Assembly (NCBI GenBank): GCA_001772665.1
Contig: MEVH01000022.1
Coordinates: 1 to 51,843, forward strand
Direction: 5' to 3'
Source of the DNA: a candidate division WWE3 bacterium RIFCSPLOWO2_01_FULL_39_13
GTDB taxonomy: Bacteria; Patescibacteriota; WWE3; 2-01-FULL-39-13
DNA length: 51,843 nucleotides
Numbering within the stretch: position 1 is the stretch's first letter; each line of letters opens with the position of its first letter. The translations under genes and the position numbers were made by a program. The notes under the pieces are model-generated. The model had not been told where the DNA came from. It ran no database searches and worked only from the letters and a program-made list of their open reading frames with translations. Shown here piece by piece: positions 32,690 to 40,515 of the stretch.

Positions 32690-33207
32690 ATGAAGCCACA
32701 ACGGGTTTTTGTATTGGTATGTACTTTTATCTTTGGAATATTTATTTTTTGGCAGTTTAATCTTTATCAACAATTCTTCAAAAAACCTTTGAGTTGTGGC
32801 GACGACTGGTCATATAACATTCAATGTCCAACAGGATCTTACTGTAAATCAGCAAGACTGGGATCGTTAGCCGGAGGTTCATGCAGACCCTTCATTTCAT
32901 TTTTTAATATATTTAAAAGCACAACATCGGTAGAGAATTTACCAACTCTAATACCTCCGACACAACTACCATCAGCTGAAGTTTCTATCCAATACAAGGT
33001 GAACAAAAAATTTGTATGCTTGCACCACCCGTTGAAACACTGTTGCCAAATGAAAGCATAACAAGTCAAATAACAGAAAAAGTACTTGCTAAATTGACTC
33101 AAGGCAGATATATGATCACATTTGAATATTCAACTGAAAAAGAAAGTGAGCATTCTATTAGAGAACGTTCCACCGTTTATTCAGAAATCTTTATAATAGC
33201 TGACTAG
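32690..33207 (+). CDS. Small membrane-anchored/secreted protein split by a frameshift
   Basis: Frame 1 (32690-33061) encodes an N-terminal membrane helix (about 5-24), a Cys-containing segment with CPTGSYCKS, and a Thr/Pro-rich linker. At an A6 run (33004-33009) the continuing frame moves: a -1 step gives NKKICMLAPPVETLLP and continues to UAG at 33207, for about 172 residues ending in a beta-rich, protein-like segment (YMITFEYSTEKE ... YSEIFIIAD). Without the shift, frame 1 ends in CLHHPLKHCCQMKA. It may be a real mutation, slippage at the A-run, or an assembly error. No family recognised. Confidence 0.55.
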
Positions 33208-33231
33208 CATTTCACTAAACAGCCATAAGCG

Positions 33232-33294
33232 AACAACTCCAAAAGTTGTTTCTTAAATAAACTCATCACAACAACCAAAAAGTTGTTTGAGTTT
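33232..33294 (+). terminator. Two AT-rich hairpins after the frameshifted gene
   Basis: AACAACT/AGTTGTT (33232-33250), then a larger structure with outer arms AAACTCA/TGAGTTT (33259-33265 and 33288-33294) and inner AACAAC/GTTGTT. Both use the same AACAAC/GTTGTT element. They are terminator-like, but the T-runs are short. Confidence 0.4.
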
Positions 33295-33323
33295 GTCAAG
33301 GGAATTTCCACGTTTACAGATGT

Positions 33324-33329
33324 TATAAT
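33324..33329 (+). promoter_or_regulatory. -10 hexamer TATAAT for the MBL gene
   Basis: TATAAT, 11 nt before ATG 33341; predicted leader about 4-5 nt. No well-spaced -35. Confidence 0.45.
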
Positions 33330-33340
33330 AACTCCATACT

Positions 33341-34021
33341 ATGAAAATCAATTATCTCGGGCATTCAAGTTTTAAAATTTCCACCAAATCTCTAACAGGC
33401 GAAGAAGTTACTATTATTATTGATCCTTTTGACCCAAAAATGGTTGGGCTTCCCTTCCCTGTGCAAAAAGCTGATATCGTTATTACTAGCCATCAGCATC
33501 CCGATCATAATTTTACTGCCGGTATAGAAGGGATATCTGGCGAAGATTATTTTCTTATAGACACTCCGGGAGAATATGAAGTCAAAGGGATACGATTCGA
33601 ATGCATTCAAAGCTTTCATGATGAATCAGACGGCAAAGAACGCGGATTAAATACGATAACAGCAATTGATGCCGAAAATATAAGGATTGCACATCTTGGC
33701 GATCTTGGAGCTCCCTTGTCAAAAGATCAGCTAGAATCGTTGGATACTGTTGACATCTTAATGATCCCAGTCGGCGGGTTTTACACCATCGGCGCTAAAG
33801 AAGCTATAGAAATAATTGAGTCAATAGAGCCGTCGGTAGTAATTCCAATGCATTACAAAATGCCAAATGCTCCCGAGCAGTTCAAAAATTTAGCAACACT
33901 AGAGGATTTCATTAAAGAATTCGGAGCAGAGGCAGAAACAAAGAAAGAATATAAAATTAACTCACGAAGTGATCTGCCACAGAATATTACGGTTGTTCCT
34001 CTTGAAGTCAATAAGACTTAA
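33341..34021 (+). CDS. MBL-fold metal-dependent hydrolase (UlaG/YtkL-like)
   Basis: 226 residues. The motif SHQHPDHN is the HxHxDH zinc site of metallo-beta-lactamase-fold enzymes; further ligands are in SFHDE, HLGDLGAPL and IPMHYK. The opening INYLGHSSFKI and IIDPFDP are typical of the UlaG/YtkL type. These are cytoplasmic hydrolases of often unknown substrate. No neighbour suggests the substrate. Confidence 0.85.
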   Translation: MKINYLGHSSFKISTKSLTGEEVTIIIDPFDPKMVGLPFPVQKADIVITSHQHPDHNFTAGIEGISGEDYFLIDTPGEYEVKGIRFECIQSFHDESDGKERGLNTITAIDAENIRIAHLGDLGAPLSKDQLESLDTVDILMIPVGGFYTIGAKEAIEIIESIEPSVVIPMHYKMPNAPEQFKNLATLEDFIKEFGAEAETKKEYKINSRSDLPQNITVVPLEVNKT

Positions 34022-34078
34022 AGGACTTCAAATTACTATTAACGTCGTCAATTCTGTTAGTCTGATGGGTAAATCTAT

Positions 34079-34204
34079 ATGAAGAAGCAACTTAAACTGC
34101 CAAAATTTAAAAACGAAGACGAAGAAAGAGAATTCTGGGCAAATATTGATATACCTTATCAATCTTTAATTAAGAGCTATTTGAAAGAGGCGGTTTTTAA
34201 ATAA
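34079..34204 (+). pseudogene. Internally deleted CopG/BrnA-like antitoxin remnant (41 aa)
   Basis: The frame begins KLPKFKNEDEEREFWAN, the well-known opening of a widespread CopG-type antitoxin family, then jumps at IDIPYQSLIKSYLKE, the usual C-terminal helix of the same family. The normal middle (the HDSTDY region and beta-strand DNA-binding segment) is missing, about 45-50 residues. The deletion is in frame. No partner toxin is adjacent. The stop codon falls at the left edge of intergenic repeat copy B. Confidence 0.65.
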
Positions 34205-34310
34205 TCAACTACCGCGAGCTTACGCACGCGGTATGCTGTAATGCTCGCTTCGCGAGTTTTATGGTTCAAATCCCTCGACATTACGGTCGGGGTATTTCGC
34301 TCGCATTATA
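34204..34310. repeat. Modular intergenic repeat, copy B (no tandem units)
   Basis: It starts ATCAACTACCGCGAGCTTAC and forms TACCGCG/CGCGGTA around 10 nt, then passes directly to the ATGCTCGCTTCGCGAG module. The 21-nt insertion and the 43-bp tandem units of copies A and C are absent. Confidence 0.8.
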
Positions 34311-34322
34311 AGAAGTCTGCTA

Positions 34323-35285
34323 TCAGCTAGAAGACTTTGACCTAAAAAATTGGAGTGATCCCAGTATCTCTTTTGCTGACTTTTTTCTTGCAACTAGCAC
34401 TTTGTCAGGATCAGGTTGATTAGCAACTGCTTGCGCATAAATTTCAGCCAAAAGGGGCATATCCTCTATTTTACAAAATTCTGCATATGCCAAAAGGATT
34501 CCAGTTGCCCAAACCCTCATTTTCATTCGACCTTGATCTTTATTTCTCATCTCTTCGTCATATCCCAATAGAAGGTTTTTTTGAGCTTCTGAAAGAGTAT
34601 CCAGCGATTCCTCTTTTCTACCTAAAAGATGTAAAATCTTTGTCTTGCCTAAAAGAGCCCATGATTTATGCGATTTTGACCCAGGCAGATCTTTCAATGC
34701 ATCTTCGACAAGCTTTAATGCTTCAAGCAGATCCCTTGTACACTTATCTGCTCCTATCAAACTTACCCGCTTTATAATAGTACCTACTAAGTGGACTTTT
34801 TGAATAGCAATTGACCCTGCGAGATCCTTTATTCCTTTCTTTTCGGCGGACTCAATTGCCTTTCTTGAAGCCTCCTCAGCCTGTTTTAGGAGTTCGAGTT
34901 TTTTCTTATTATCCACTTCTGCATCCGCCATCAATGAAAAGGCTATTCTTTTATGCCCCATCACATCTACAAGTCCGCGGATGTTATGATTTTTTTCATC
35001 CCAGTCAATCACTTTACTAAACATTTCAAGGGATATTTCAAGCTTTCCCGCTTCACGTAATTCAATTGCTGCATTTTTGTACTCTTCCCTGTCTTTTTTG
35101 AGAGAAGACAAAGTCAATTTGATCCCAAGACCTTTTTTCTTTAAATCATTAACAATAAACTGCACACGCTGAGGAGAAATATTGTACTTACGAGCCAATC
35201 TATTAAAGGAAGTATCAGAACTAACATATTCATTGTAAATTTGCTGATTGCGACCTGATTTAAAATCACTCCTGATAGATTTCAT
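34323..35285 (-). CDS. Helix-turn-helix protein with TPR-like helical domain
   Basis: 320 residues. The N-terminal 55 residues contain a helix-turn-helix pattern (NEYVSSDTSFNRLARKYNIS ... RVQFIVNDLKKKG), like a sigma region 4 or replicase HTH. The remainder is a run of amphipathic helices with TPR-like spacing (about 75-300: AAIELREAGKLEISLEMFSKVI ...). It is likely a DNA-binding regulator with a protein-interaction domain. No ligand or target can be inferred. It is flanked by repeat copy B at its 3' end. Confidence 0.65.
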   Translation of the reverse strand: MKSIRSDFKSGRNQQIYNEYVSSDTSFNRLARKYNISPQRVQFIVNDLKKKGLGIKLTLSSLKKDREEYKNAAIELREAGKLEISLEMFSKVIDWDEKNHNIRGLVDVMGHKRIAFSLMADAEVDNKKKLELLKQAEEASRKAIESAEKKGIKDLAGSIAIQKVHLVGTIIKRVSLIGADKCTRDLLEALKLVEDALKDLPGSKSHKSWALLGKTKILHLLGRKEESLDTLSEAQKNLLLGYDEEMRNKDQGRMKMRVWATGILLAYAEFCKIEDMPLLAEIYAQAVANQPDPDKVLVARKKSAKEILGSLQFFRSKSSS

Positions 35286-35511
35286 AGGGTTTGGAAACTA
35301 ACCTATTGTGGATATTATTAGCACACAGGCAAGCCGTTGTCAATGGCTAGGAGTAGTAATTGCCAGTCATCAACTGATGGTATACAAAGAGTAATCAGAA
35401 TAAAAAAGATAATCTGCCATCAATAGATAGCTCCGGAACACTCTATCGCCTAGGTCAAACCTATTCGCAAACTGGTACTTGTGAAAGTGAATAGACCAAA
35501 AGAAATCGGTG

Positions 35512-36153
35512 CTAAGAGGCTGAAAGCTGCTTTGCATCAGAACATCTCGCTTCTATTTGTCTCCACTGTTCTGCTCTTACTGCTTTCAGATTATCAGAAA
35601 CCTCAATCTCAATGCCAATCTCAGGAGCCAACTCAATAATAAGATCCTCAAACCTTGATAAAGCATCGTGTGCTATCATAGCTCTTGCAGTTCGATTATT
35701 TTGACCACCATAAATCTCACCACATACCCACTTATCACTTTTTACTTCTGATCCATGTTCTTCATCCACTAGGAAGGTTCGGTAAGAAGCCGTACTTACT
35801 GTATTTCCTGAAAATCCCAATGACACGTGTTTGCCCGTATTATCAGGATTAACTTCTTCAGCTTCTAAATACATAAACATACGATCCTGAAAATTCGTAT
35901 TATAATATCTTAAACGTAGAAGTTGACGATTTTCTTCATTTGCCATTATATAAGCTTCTACATTTTCGCCGCATCCAAAAGTGTCTCTATCCGCTAAAAC
36001 TATCACCCCAGCTTCTTCAAGTAATCCCGGAGTAACGTCAGACAAACTTCTAACAAATGCGTTAATAGCGGTAAACCGATCAACAGGACCTAACTGCTCC
36101 CCTAATTTAAACGGTTCAACGACAGTTACAGGACAACCAGTTACAGTAGACAT
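35512..36153 (-). CDS. Hypothetical protein (213 aa)
   Basis: No family recognised. A soluble, acidic protein with GVIVLADRDTFGCGENVEAY near residue 50, a beta-rich centre and a helical C-terminus. A good promoter, TTGACT and TATAAA, ends 8 nt before ATG 36153, supporting expression and this start. The spacer to the HTH gene (35286-35511) shows nothing recognisable. Confidence 0.6.
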   Translation of the reverse strand: MSTVTGCPVTVVEPFKLGEQLGPVDRFTAINAFVRSLSDVTPGLLEEAGVIVLADRDTFGCGENVEAYIMANEENRQLLRLRYYNTNFQDRMFMYLEAEEVNPDNTGKHVSLGFSGNTVSTASYRTFLVDEEHGSEVKSDKWVCGEIYGGQNNRTARAMIAHDALSRFEDLIIELAPEIGIEIEVSDNLKAVRAEQWRQIEARCSDAKQLSAS

Positions 36154-36161
36154 ATGACAAT

Positions 36162-36188
36162 TTTATACAAAAGCAGGCCTATAGTCAA
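36162..36188 (-). promoter_or_regulatory. Promoter of the 36153 gene
   Basis: TTGACT (36188-36183), a 15-nt spacer and TATAAA (36167-36162), then 8 nt to ATG. Leaderless spacing. Confidence 0.5.
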
Positions 36189-36318
36189 CAGTCAATATAG
36201 CAAAAGACACAAATTCTATTTGGAGATGAAATTAGTGGGACATTCTAAATCTTGCGCGAAACCATTTTGAAGTAAATTGATTGCCTCCATTTTATTTCAA
36301 AAGCGCGAAAGTATCTTA

Positions 36319-36394
36319 TGGTGGACTCGGGCGGACTTGAACCGCCTGCCTCCCAAATGCGAATCGGGTGTTCTACCAGATGAACTACGAGCCC
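36319..36394 (-). tRNA. tRNA-Ala (anticodon CGC)
   Basis: GGGCTCG pairs with CGAGTCC and includes the G3-U70 wobble that specifies alanine; A73 and CCA are encoded. The D arm GTTC/GAAC, anticodon stem CCCGA/TTGGG with loop TTCGCAT (anticodon CGC, codon GCG), and the T arm are all normal. 76 nt with CCA. Confidence 0.93.
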
Positions 36395-36422
36395 ACGAAT
36401 ATGTATATAATTATATATGAAT

Positions 36423-37499
36423 CTACAAAATTGTCGGTATGGAAGATCCACGCCCCTTGTGAAAATCTGCTTGGAATGATCCTAATTCTGATTTAAGATA
36501 ATTTACCATTTCATTAGTTGCAGGATCAACTTTATGGCTAAGTGCCAACTGGTAGCTGACAACACATCCTAATATAATGATTTCCCAGATATCAAGCATT
36601 TTGTTTTTACCGGATGTTTTGATTACGGCTTCTGCATATCCACTTCTTTGGATAACACTTTTCGTAATTTCAAATCTTTTTTTATTTCGCGGATGGTACA
36701 AATTAGACTCAAGAAAAACAAATACAAAGTTTGAGGAGGCATCTGCCGGGTACTTTAATCCATCAAGAAAATGATGATTCATGTCGGGAATCTGAAGGTT
36801 AAAAGCTAGATTTTTCGAGGTTTCATTAAAAAAATTCCTAAAGATATGCCCCGCACAATTTGTGTGTTCACTAGATATAAAAACGGGGATCTTCCCTATA
36901 AATTTCGAACTTAAGGAGGAGGCTTTGGCCAGGTCATGCTTCAAAAACTCGACGTAAGACGAGATGTCCTCGGCCAAGGCTTTTATATCAGTGCCGGAAA
37001 ATTCTATTAATCCTAGCTTTGAAAAGATTCCTAAAACTGACCCTGCCGTGTATCCTATTCCTGTTCTTGGGACTTTTGAGTCAAAGTTATATTCCGGATC
37101 ATAAATGTACCCGGGGATTTGGTTATCTTTAATATAGTCTCCCAGCTTTCCGCCCGAAGAAATCGCCACTATTTTGCATCTCCTTCCACGAGCTTCCTTA
37201 AGAGCACCAAGTGTCTCCTCAGTATTCCCTGAGCAACTAGAGACTATAAATAAAGTGTTTTCATCAGCAAAGGCTGGAAGCAAATAATCGGAGATCAGGG
37301 CAAGAGGCTTTTTTAATTCAGACGAAAATGCTCCCTTAAGTATAAGACCTCCAAATATTGACCCACCCATTCCAGCTATGACTATATTGGAGACACCGGA
37401 ATACTCGCCCGGAAGTTTGATCTGTTTGGATTCTGTATACGACTGCCAAAGCTGTTTGTGAAATGAAAAAATAGACCGCAGGTAGGTATCTTCTGCCAT
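36423..37499 (-). CDS. Bifunctional phosphoglucose/phosphomannose isomerase-like protein
   Basis: 358 residues. An N-terminal SIS domain contains NIVIAGMGGSIFGG and SSCSGNTEETL, the sugar-phosphate binding loops; the C-terminal half has NETSKNLAFNLQIPDMNHHFLDG, as in PGI/PMI enzymes. It would interconvert glucose-6-P or mannose-6-P with fructose-6-P. The C-terminus VDPATNEMVNYLKSELG is usual for the family. A -10-like TACAAT lies 6 nt before the ATG. Its 3' end is 29 bp from tRNA-Ala. Confidence 0.88.
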   Translation of the reverse strand: MAEDTYLRSIFSFHKQLWQSYTESKQIKLPGEYSGVSNIVIAGMGGSIFGGLILKGAFSSELKKPLALISDYLLPAFADENTLFIVSSCSGNTEETLGALKEARGRRCKIVAISSGGKLGDYIKDNQIPGYIYDPEYNFDSKVPRTGIGYTAGSVLGIFSKLGLIEFSGTDIKALAEDISSYVEFLKHDLAKASSLSSKFIGKIPVFISSEHTNCAGHIFRNFFNETSKNLAFNLQIPDMNHHFLDGLKYPADASSNFVFVFLESNLYHPRNKKRFEITKSVIQRSGYAEAVIKTSGKNKMLDIWEIIILGCVVSYQLALSHKVDPATNEMVNYLKSELGSFQADFHKGRGSSIPTIL

Positions 37500-37505
37500 G
37501 AAAAC

Positions 37506-37511
37506 ATTGTA
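37506..37511 (-). promoter_or_regulatory. -10 hexamer TACAAT before the isomerase gene
   Basis: On the minus strand, 6 nt before ATG 37499. No convincing -35. Confidence 0.35.
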
Positions 37512-37555
37512 CCGTAATATAAAAGAAATTACAGAACAACTTTAAAGAATTTTTT

Positions 37556-37950
37556 AGAAAACTCGTAAGCCAGATTCTGTTTTATCCCTTAAAACACTGT
37601 CAGTTTTACCAACAGCAGAGGTAAGGGTGTGCATAATCTTTCTCAGCTCTGTCTTTTGCCGTGTTTGAGTCAGTTTAAAGCTGGCCAAACTTGACGAGCA
37701 GCCTGTGACGGCAGTTCGCAGATTGCAGCAGAGAGGATTGCTCGTTCCACCTTGCCTCCGCCTGCGGCGGGGGTTTTTCGTCTCTATAGCTCTCGGCTGG
37801 GTCGATTCCCTAGCCGTGCCTTCGGATTACTCCTTTGGCCACTGTCTCGCCTACGGCGAGCGACGCGCCTTCGCGCACCCATCCTTGCTCTATGCTGTCT
37901 GGACTTTCCTATCGTCCGCCTATGGCGGACGATCTATACACCGGTTTTCT
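37556..37950 (-). ncRNA. rnpB: RNase P RNA, bacterial type A-like
   Basis: The minus strand contains GGAAAGTCCAGAC, conserved region I of RNase P RNA (near 37905), and near the 3' end AACAGAATCTGGCTTAC, conserved region V. AGAAAAC at the 5' end (37950) pairs with GTTTTCT at the 3' end (37556) as helix P1, giving about 395 nt. P3 is a long hairpin, ATCGTCCGCC/GGCGGACGAT. It is the catalytic RNA that matures tRNA 5' ends. ORFs read through this region on the plus strand are not genes. Confidence 0.88.
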
Positions 37951-37957
37951 ATGTGTA

Positions 37958-37963
37958 ATTATA
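37958..37963 (-). promoter_or_regulatory. -10 hexamer TATAAT for rnpB
   Basis: A perfect TATAAT exactly 7 nt before the RNA 5' end inferred from P1. It calibrates the -10 to start distance for this genome. Confidence 0.65.
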
Positions 37964-38032
37964 CTAATTTTAACACTTTATCTCCAGTTTTCTGCTTGTG
38001 TAGAAACCTTATGAAGACATGGAGCACAAAAC

Positions 38033-38254
38033 TCACTCTATTCTTTTTATAATCGAGCCGAATATTAAATTTGTTCCTTCTCCACCGCCTGATAGTCTTA
38101 AAATAAGATTATATAAATATAACCCAGCGATAATTACCCCAATGATTATAAGGAAAAACGAAACCCATGTGTTTGCTTTTGCGAATAATCCGCTGTCATT
38201 TCTAAGACTGATTTTTTCTTGCAGTTTTTCAGTTTTGGTTTTAAACCAGAGCAT
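38033..38254 (-). CDS. Small single-pass membrane protein (73 aa)
   Basis: One hydrophobic helix (about 32-53) lies between a charged N-terminus (FKTKTEKLQEKISLRND) and a Gly-rich segment followed by GTNLIFGSIIKRIE. No family recognised. TATATT exactly 7 nt before ATG 38254 supports expression and the start. It lies between rnpB and repeat copy C. Confidence 0.55.
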   Translation of the reverse strand: MLWFKTKTEKLQEKISLRNDSGLFAKANTWVSFFLIIIGVIIAGLYLYNLILRLSGGGEGTNLIFGSIIKRIE

Positions 38255-38261
38255 TAGAGTA

Positions 38262-38267
38262 AATATA
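38262..38267 (-). promoter_or_regulatory. -10 hexamer TATATT for the 73-aa protein
   Basis: On the minus strand, gap of exactly 7 nt to the ATG, as for rnpB and xer. Confidence 0.4.
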
Positions 38268-38321
38268 TCACACCCCTTCTTTTCTGAGGCCTTTTATCGC
38301 CACGGATACAGCAAAAATACA

Positions 38322-38490
38322 ATCAACTACCGCGAGCTTACCATGCCAGAGGCAGGCACAGCACACGCGGTATGCTGTAGCGTCACTTCGTTCCTTGCAT
38401 TCCCACCTTCGGTGGAAAAGTAGCGTCACTTCGTTCCTTGCATTCCCACCTTCGGTGGAAAAGTAGCGTCACTTCGTTCCTTGCATTCCC
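38322..38490. repeat. Modular intergenic repeat, copy C (2.6 tandem units)
   Basis: Opening module as in copy A including the 21-nt insertion, then 43-bp units at 38380-38422 and 38423-38465 and a 25-nt partial unit (38466-38490). Each full unit holds CCACC-TTC-GGTGG. The array ends abruptly 34 bp before the methyltransferase ATG, so its last bases may supply the -35 (TTCCCT) of that gene. Confidence 0.85.
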
Positions 38491-38524
38491 TGTCACAAGG
38501 TTAAATTTATGATAACGTTTAAGT

Positions 38525-39205
38525 ATGAATAATTGGGATCTTATTTCCGACTTAGTAGACTCTGGTGTTCTTAAATCTTCTCAAATTATTGAAGCGTTCA
38601 AAAATGTAGATCGGGTTGACTTTGTCCCCGATTATTTCAAAGAATTTCCATATGTTGACGCACCTTTATCTATTGGGTACGGCCAGACTATATCCCAACC
38701 AACAACAGTTGCTATTATGCTGGAGCTTTTGCATCCCCAGAAAGGAGATCACGTACTTGATATCGGATCAGGATCAGGATGGACAACTACACTGCTGGCC
38801 TATATTGTTGGAGACAGCGGAAAAGTAGCAGGAAAAGAGATTATTCCAGAACTTGTTGAGTTTGGAAGCAAAAATCTGGCTAAATACAATTTCATAAATG
38901 CAACAATCTCCACAGCTGTTTCCACAACCCCCGAGATCAGTGATCCAGGGTCTAAGACTCTAGATATCAATAACTCACAAGTCCAACAACCCCTATGGTT
39001 AATTGGAACTCCCGGAGTTTTATACGACAGAATTCTAGTTTCTGCATCTGCAGAAAAATTCCCTTCAGAACTTTTAGGCCAGCTAAAAAACGATGGACGG
39101 CTTGTAATCCCTGTACAAAATTCGATATGGCTATATAAAAAGGATAAAAAAGGGGAAATAAGCAAAGAGGAATATCCAGGGTTTGTATTTGTACCATTGA
39201 AATAA
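38525..39205 (+). CDS. Protein-L-isoaspartate O-methyltransferase-like enzyme
   Basis: 226 residues. The N-terminal FVPDYFKEFPYVDAPLSIGYGQTISQP is the PCMT hallmark (YxDxPLxIGxxQTISxP), and HVLDIGSGSGWTT is the SAM-binding motif I. It methylates isoaspartyl residues for protein repair. An insertion (about 138-165) before the DRILVSASAEKFP motif makes it slightly longer than usual. A -10-like TATGAT lies 11 nt upstream. Confidence 0.9.
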   Translation: MNNWDLISDLVDSGVLKSSQIIEAFKNVDRVDFVPDYFKEFPYVDAPLSIGYGQTISQPTTVAIMLELLHPQKGDHVLDIGSGSGWTTTLLAYIVGDSGKVAGKEIIPELVEFGSKNLAKYNFINATISTAVSTTPEISDPGSKTLDINNSQVQQPLWLIGTPGVLYDRILVSASAEKFPSELLGQLKNDGRLVIPVQNSIWLYKKDKKGEISKEEYPGFVFVPLK

Positions 39206-39254
39206 GAAAGGCAGCGAACTAAATCCCGAGCCCACATAAGTCCAATGTGTTTTT

Positions 39255-39905
39255 CTATTTCTTCCACCCAACAAAGAGATGGTTGAGACCCCATTGTGTC
39301 CAAAAATACTTTTTCTTAATGTCTAGAAAATCAGCTTTTTTAAATCTTCTGATAATTTCTGAATCAGTGAGGTAAAATTCCTCTTCTTCGTGCATCCCAC
39401 GTTCAGAATCAATGTCATGCTTTGTTCCTAACAATTTATCATAGAGCATAACTACTTTATGCACTAAAATTTCAGCCAGCGGATTTCCCATTGTAGCAAT
39501 AATATTGCCACCAGGCTTCAAACATCTATATGCTTCTTTCAATTCAATGTCCCTAAGGGATTTTGGTATATGGTTGAGGTTTGCAATAAAGGTAACAGAC
39601 TTGAAAGTATTATTATTAAAAGGAAAGTGAAAAACATCTTTTATCAGATTCTCCTGTGAAAGCCCGTCATATGGATACACATCTATTCCTATTCCATGCC
39701 CTTTCAGATATTTGTCTATAAACCTGTTATGACGACCGCATCCGACATCCAGGCAGTATCCAATAACTTCCCTGCTCACATAGTCATAACGCTCCGAGGC
39801 AAGTGACGAAAGACCAAATTTATCATTTTCGAATAGCGTAAATGCACGTAATGGGAAAACCAAAAAATCTTTAATTTTTTGAAAAGACTTTCTTTTAGTG
39901 GACAT
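39255..39905 (-). CDS. Class I SAM-dependent methyltransferase
   Basis: 216 residues. Motif I CLDVGCGRHNRFID, an acidic motif II (GIDVYPYDG), and RCLKPGGNIIATMGNP (motif III of Methyltransf_11) are clear. The C-terminal part after about 150 may bind substrate. No neighbour identifies it. AAGGTG upstream of the ATG is a Shine-Dalgarno candidate. Confidence 0.82.
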   Translation of the reverse strand: MSTKRKSFQKIKDFLVFPLRAFTLFENDKFGLSSLASERYDYVSREVIGYCLDVGCGRHNRFIDKYLKGHGIGIDVYPYDGLSQENLIKDVFHFPFNNNTFKSVTFIANLNHIPKSLRDIELKEAYRCLKPGGNIIATMGNPLAEILVHKVVMLYDKLLGTKHDIDSERGMHEEEEFYLTDSEIIRRFKKADFLDIKKKYFWTQWGLNHLFVGWKK

Positions 39906-39926
39906 AAAGCACCTTCATTCACCATC

Positions 39927-40451
39927 TTAATTTAAGGCACCCTGATGAGCTGCCAATTGCTCTTTCAAAGTACTGTATAGTTCCTGAAAATCGCACTTTA
40001 ATGCAATTGATGATATCTGGACTGGAGACTTATATAAGTTCTTATTCAAACTCATAAGAACCTTTTTCGAGCCATTCTGTTTTTGGATTATTTCATCAGC
40101 ATTATTAAGCTCTATGGTCAAAATCTTTTGTGTATCTATTTCTGTTATGCTCACATTAGTAATGTTTTTCCACCTTATTAGGCCAACGCTTATATAACTG
40201 GAATTATCTATAATACCATCGTCATTAATAATTAATCCTGGCTTATTATCAAAAAGTTTCATCGACAGGTAAACAGCTCCAAAACCAAAAAATGTTATAC
40301 ACGCAACAGAAACTATTTTAGTTAATATTGAATAGATAAATATAGTATCAGCGATTTGAAACAACCATATTCCAAAAATCACAAAGCCAGCAGAACCTAT
40401 CAATAAAAGTATAATTTTCTGTTTATTTAATTGAAATGTAATCTCTTTCAT
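39927..40451 (-). CDS. STM3941-family-like membrane protein
   Basis: 174 residues: a short N-terminus (FQLNKQKI), two membrane helices (about 13-32 and 42-62), then a PH-like soluble domain (LIINDDGIIDNSSYISVGLIRW, followed by ITNVSITEIDTQKIL). This layout matches the STM3941 family of unknown function. It starts 21 bp upstream of the methyltransferase on the same strand. Confidence 0.65.
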   Translation of the reverse strand: MKEITFQLNKQKIILLLIGSAGFVIFGIWLFQIADTIFIYSILTKIVSVACITFFGFGAVYLSMKLFDNKPGLIINDDGIIDNSSYISVGLIRWKNITNVSITEIDTQKILTIELNNADEIIQKQNGSKKVLMSLNKNLYKSPVQISSIALKCDFQELYSTLKEQLAAHQGALN

Positions 40452-40515
40452 AGCAAATATGTATTAATAATAGATTTACTACTTTTTTATAGCAAGCGTT
40501 TCAACTAACATCTCT

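Noticed and set aside
34260..34275. GGTTCAAATCC in repeat copy B as a tRNA T arm
   Set aside because: The bases on either side do not form a five-pair stem, copy A has GGCTCAAATCC, and no acceptor stem can be drawn.
37705..38052. ORFs of 115 and 68 residues on the plus strand
   Set aside because: They are antisense readings of RNase P RNA, whose conserved regions are clear on the minus strand.
38019..38423. 134-residue plus-strand ORF, and similar peptides from copy A
   Set aside because: The frame runs through the intergenic repeat (same peptide from copies A and C) and antisense to the 73-aa gene.
23805..38490. 43-bp tandem repeats as a CRISPR array
   Set aside because: Units are directly contiguous with no spacers, there are fewer than three per site, and no cas genes are present.
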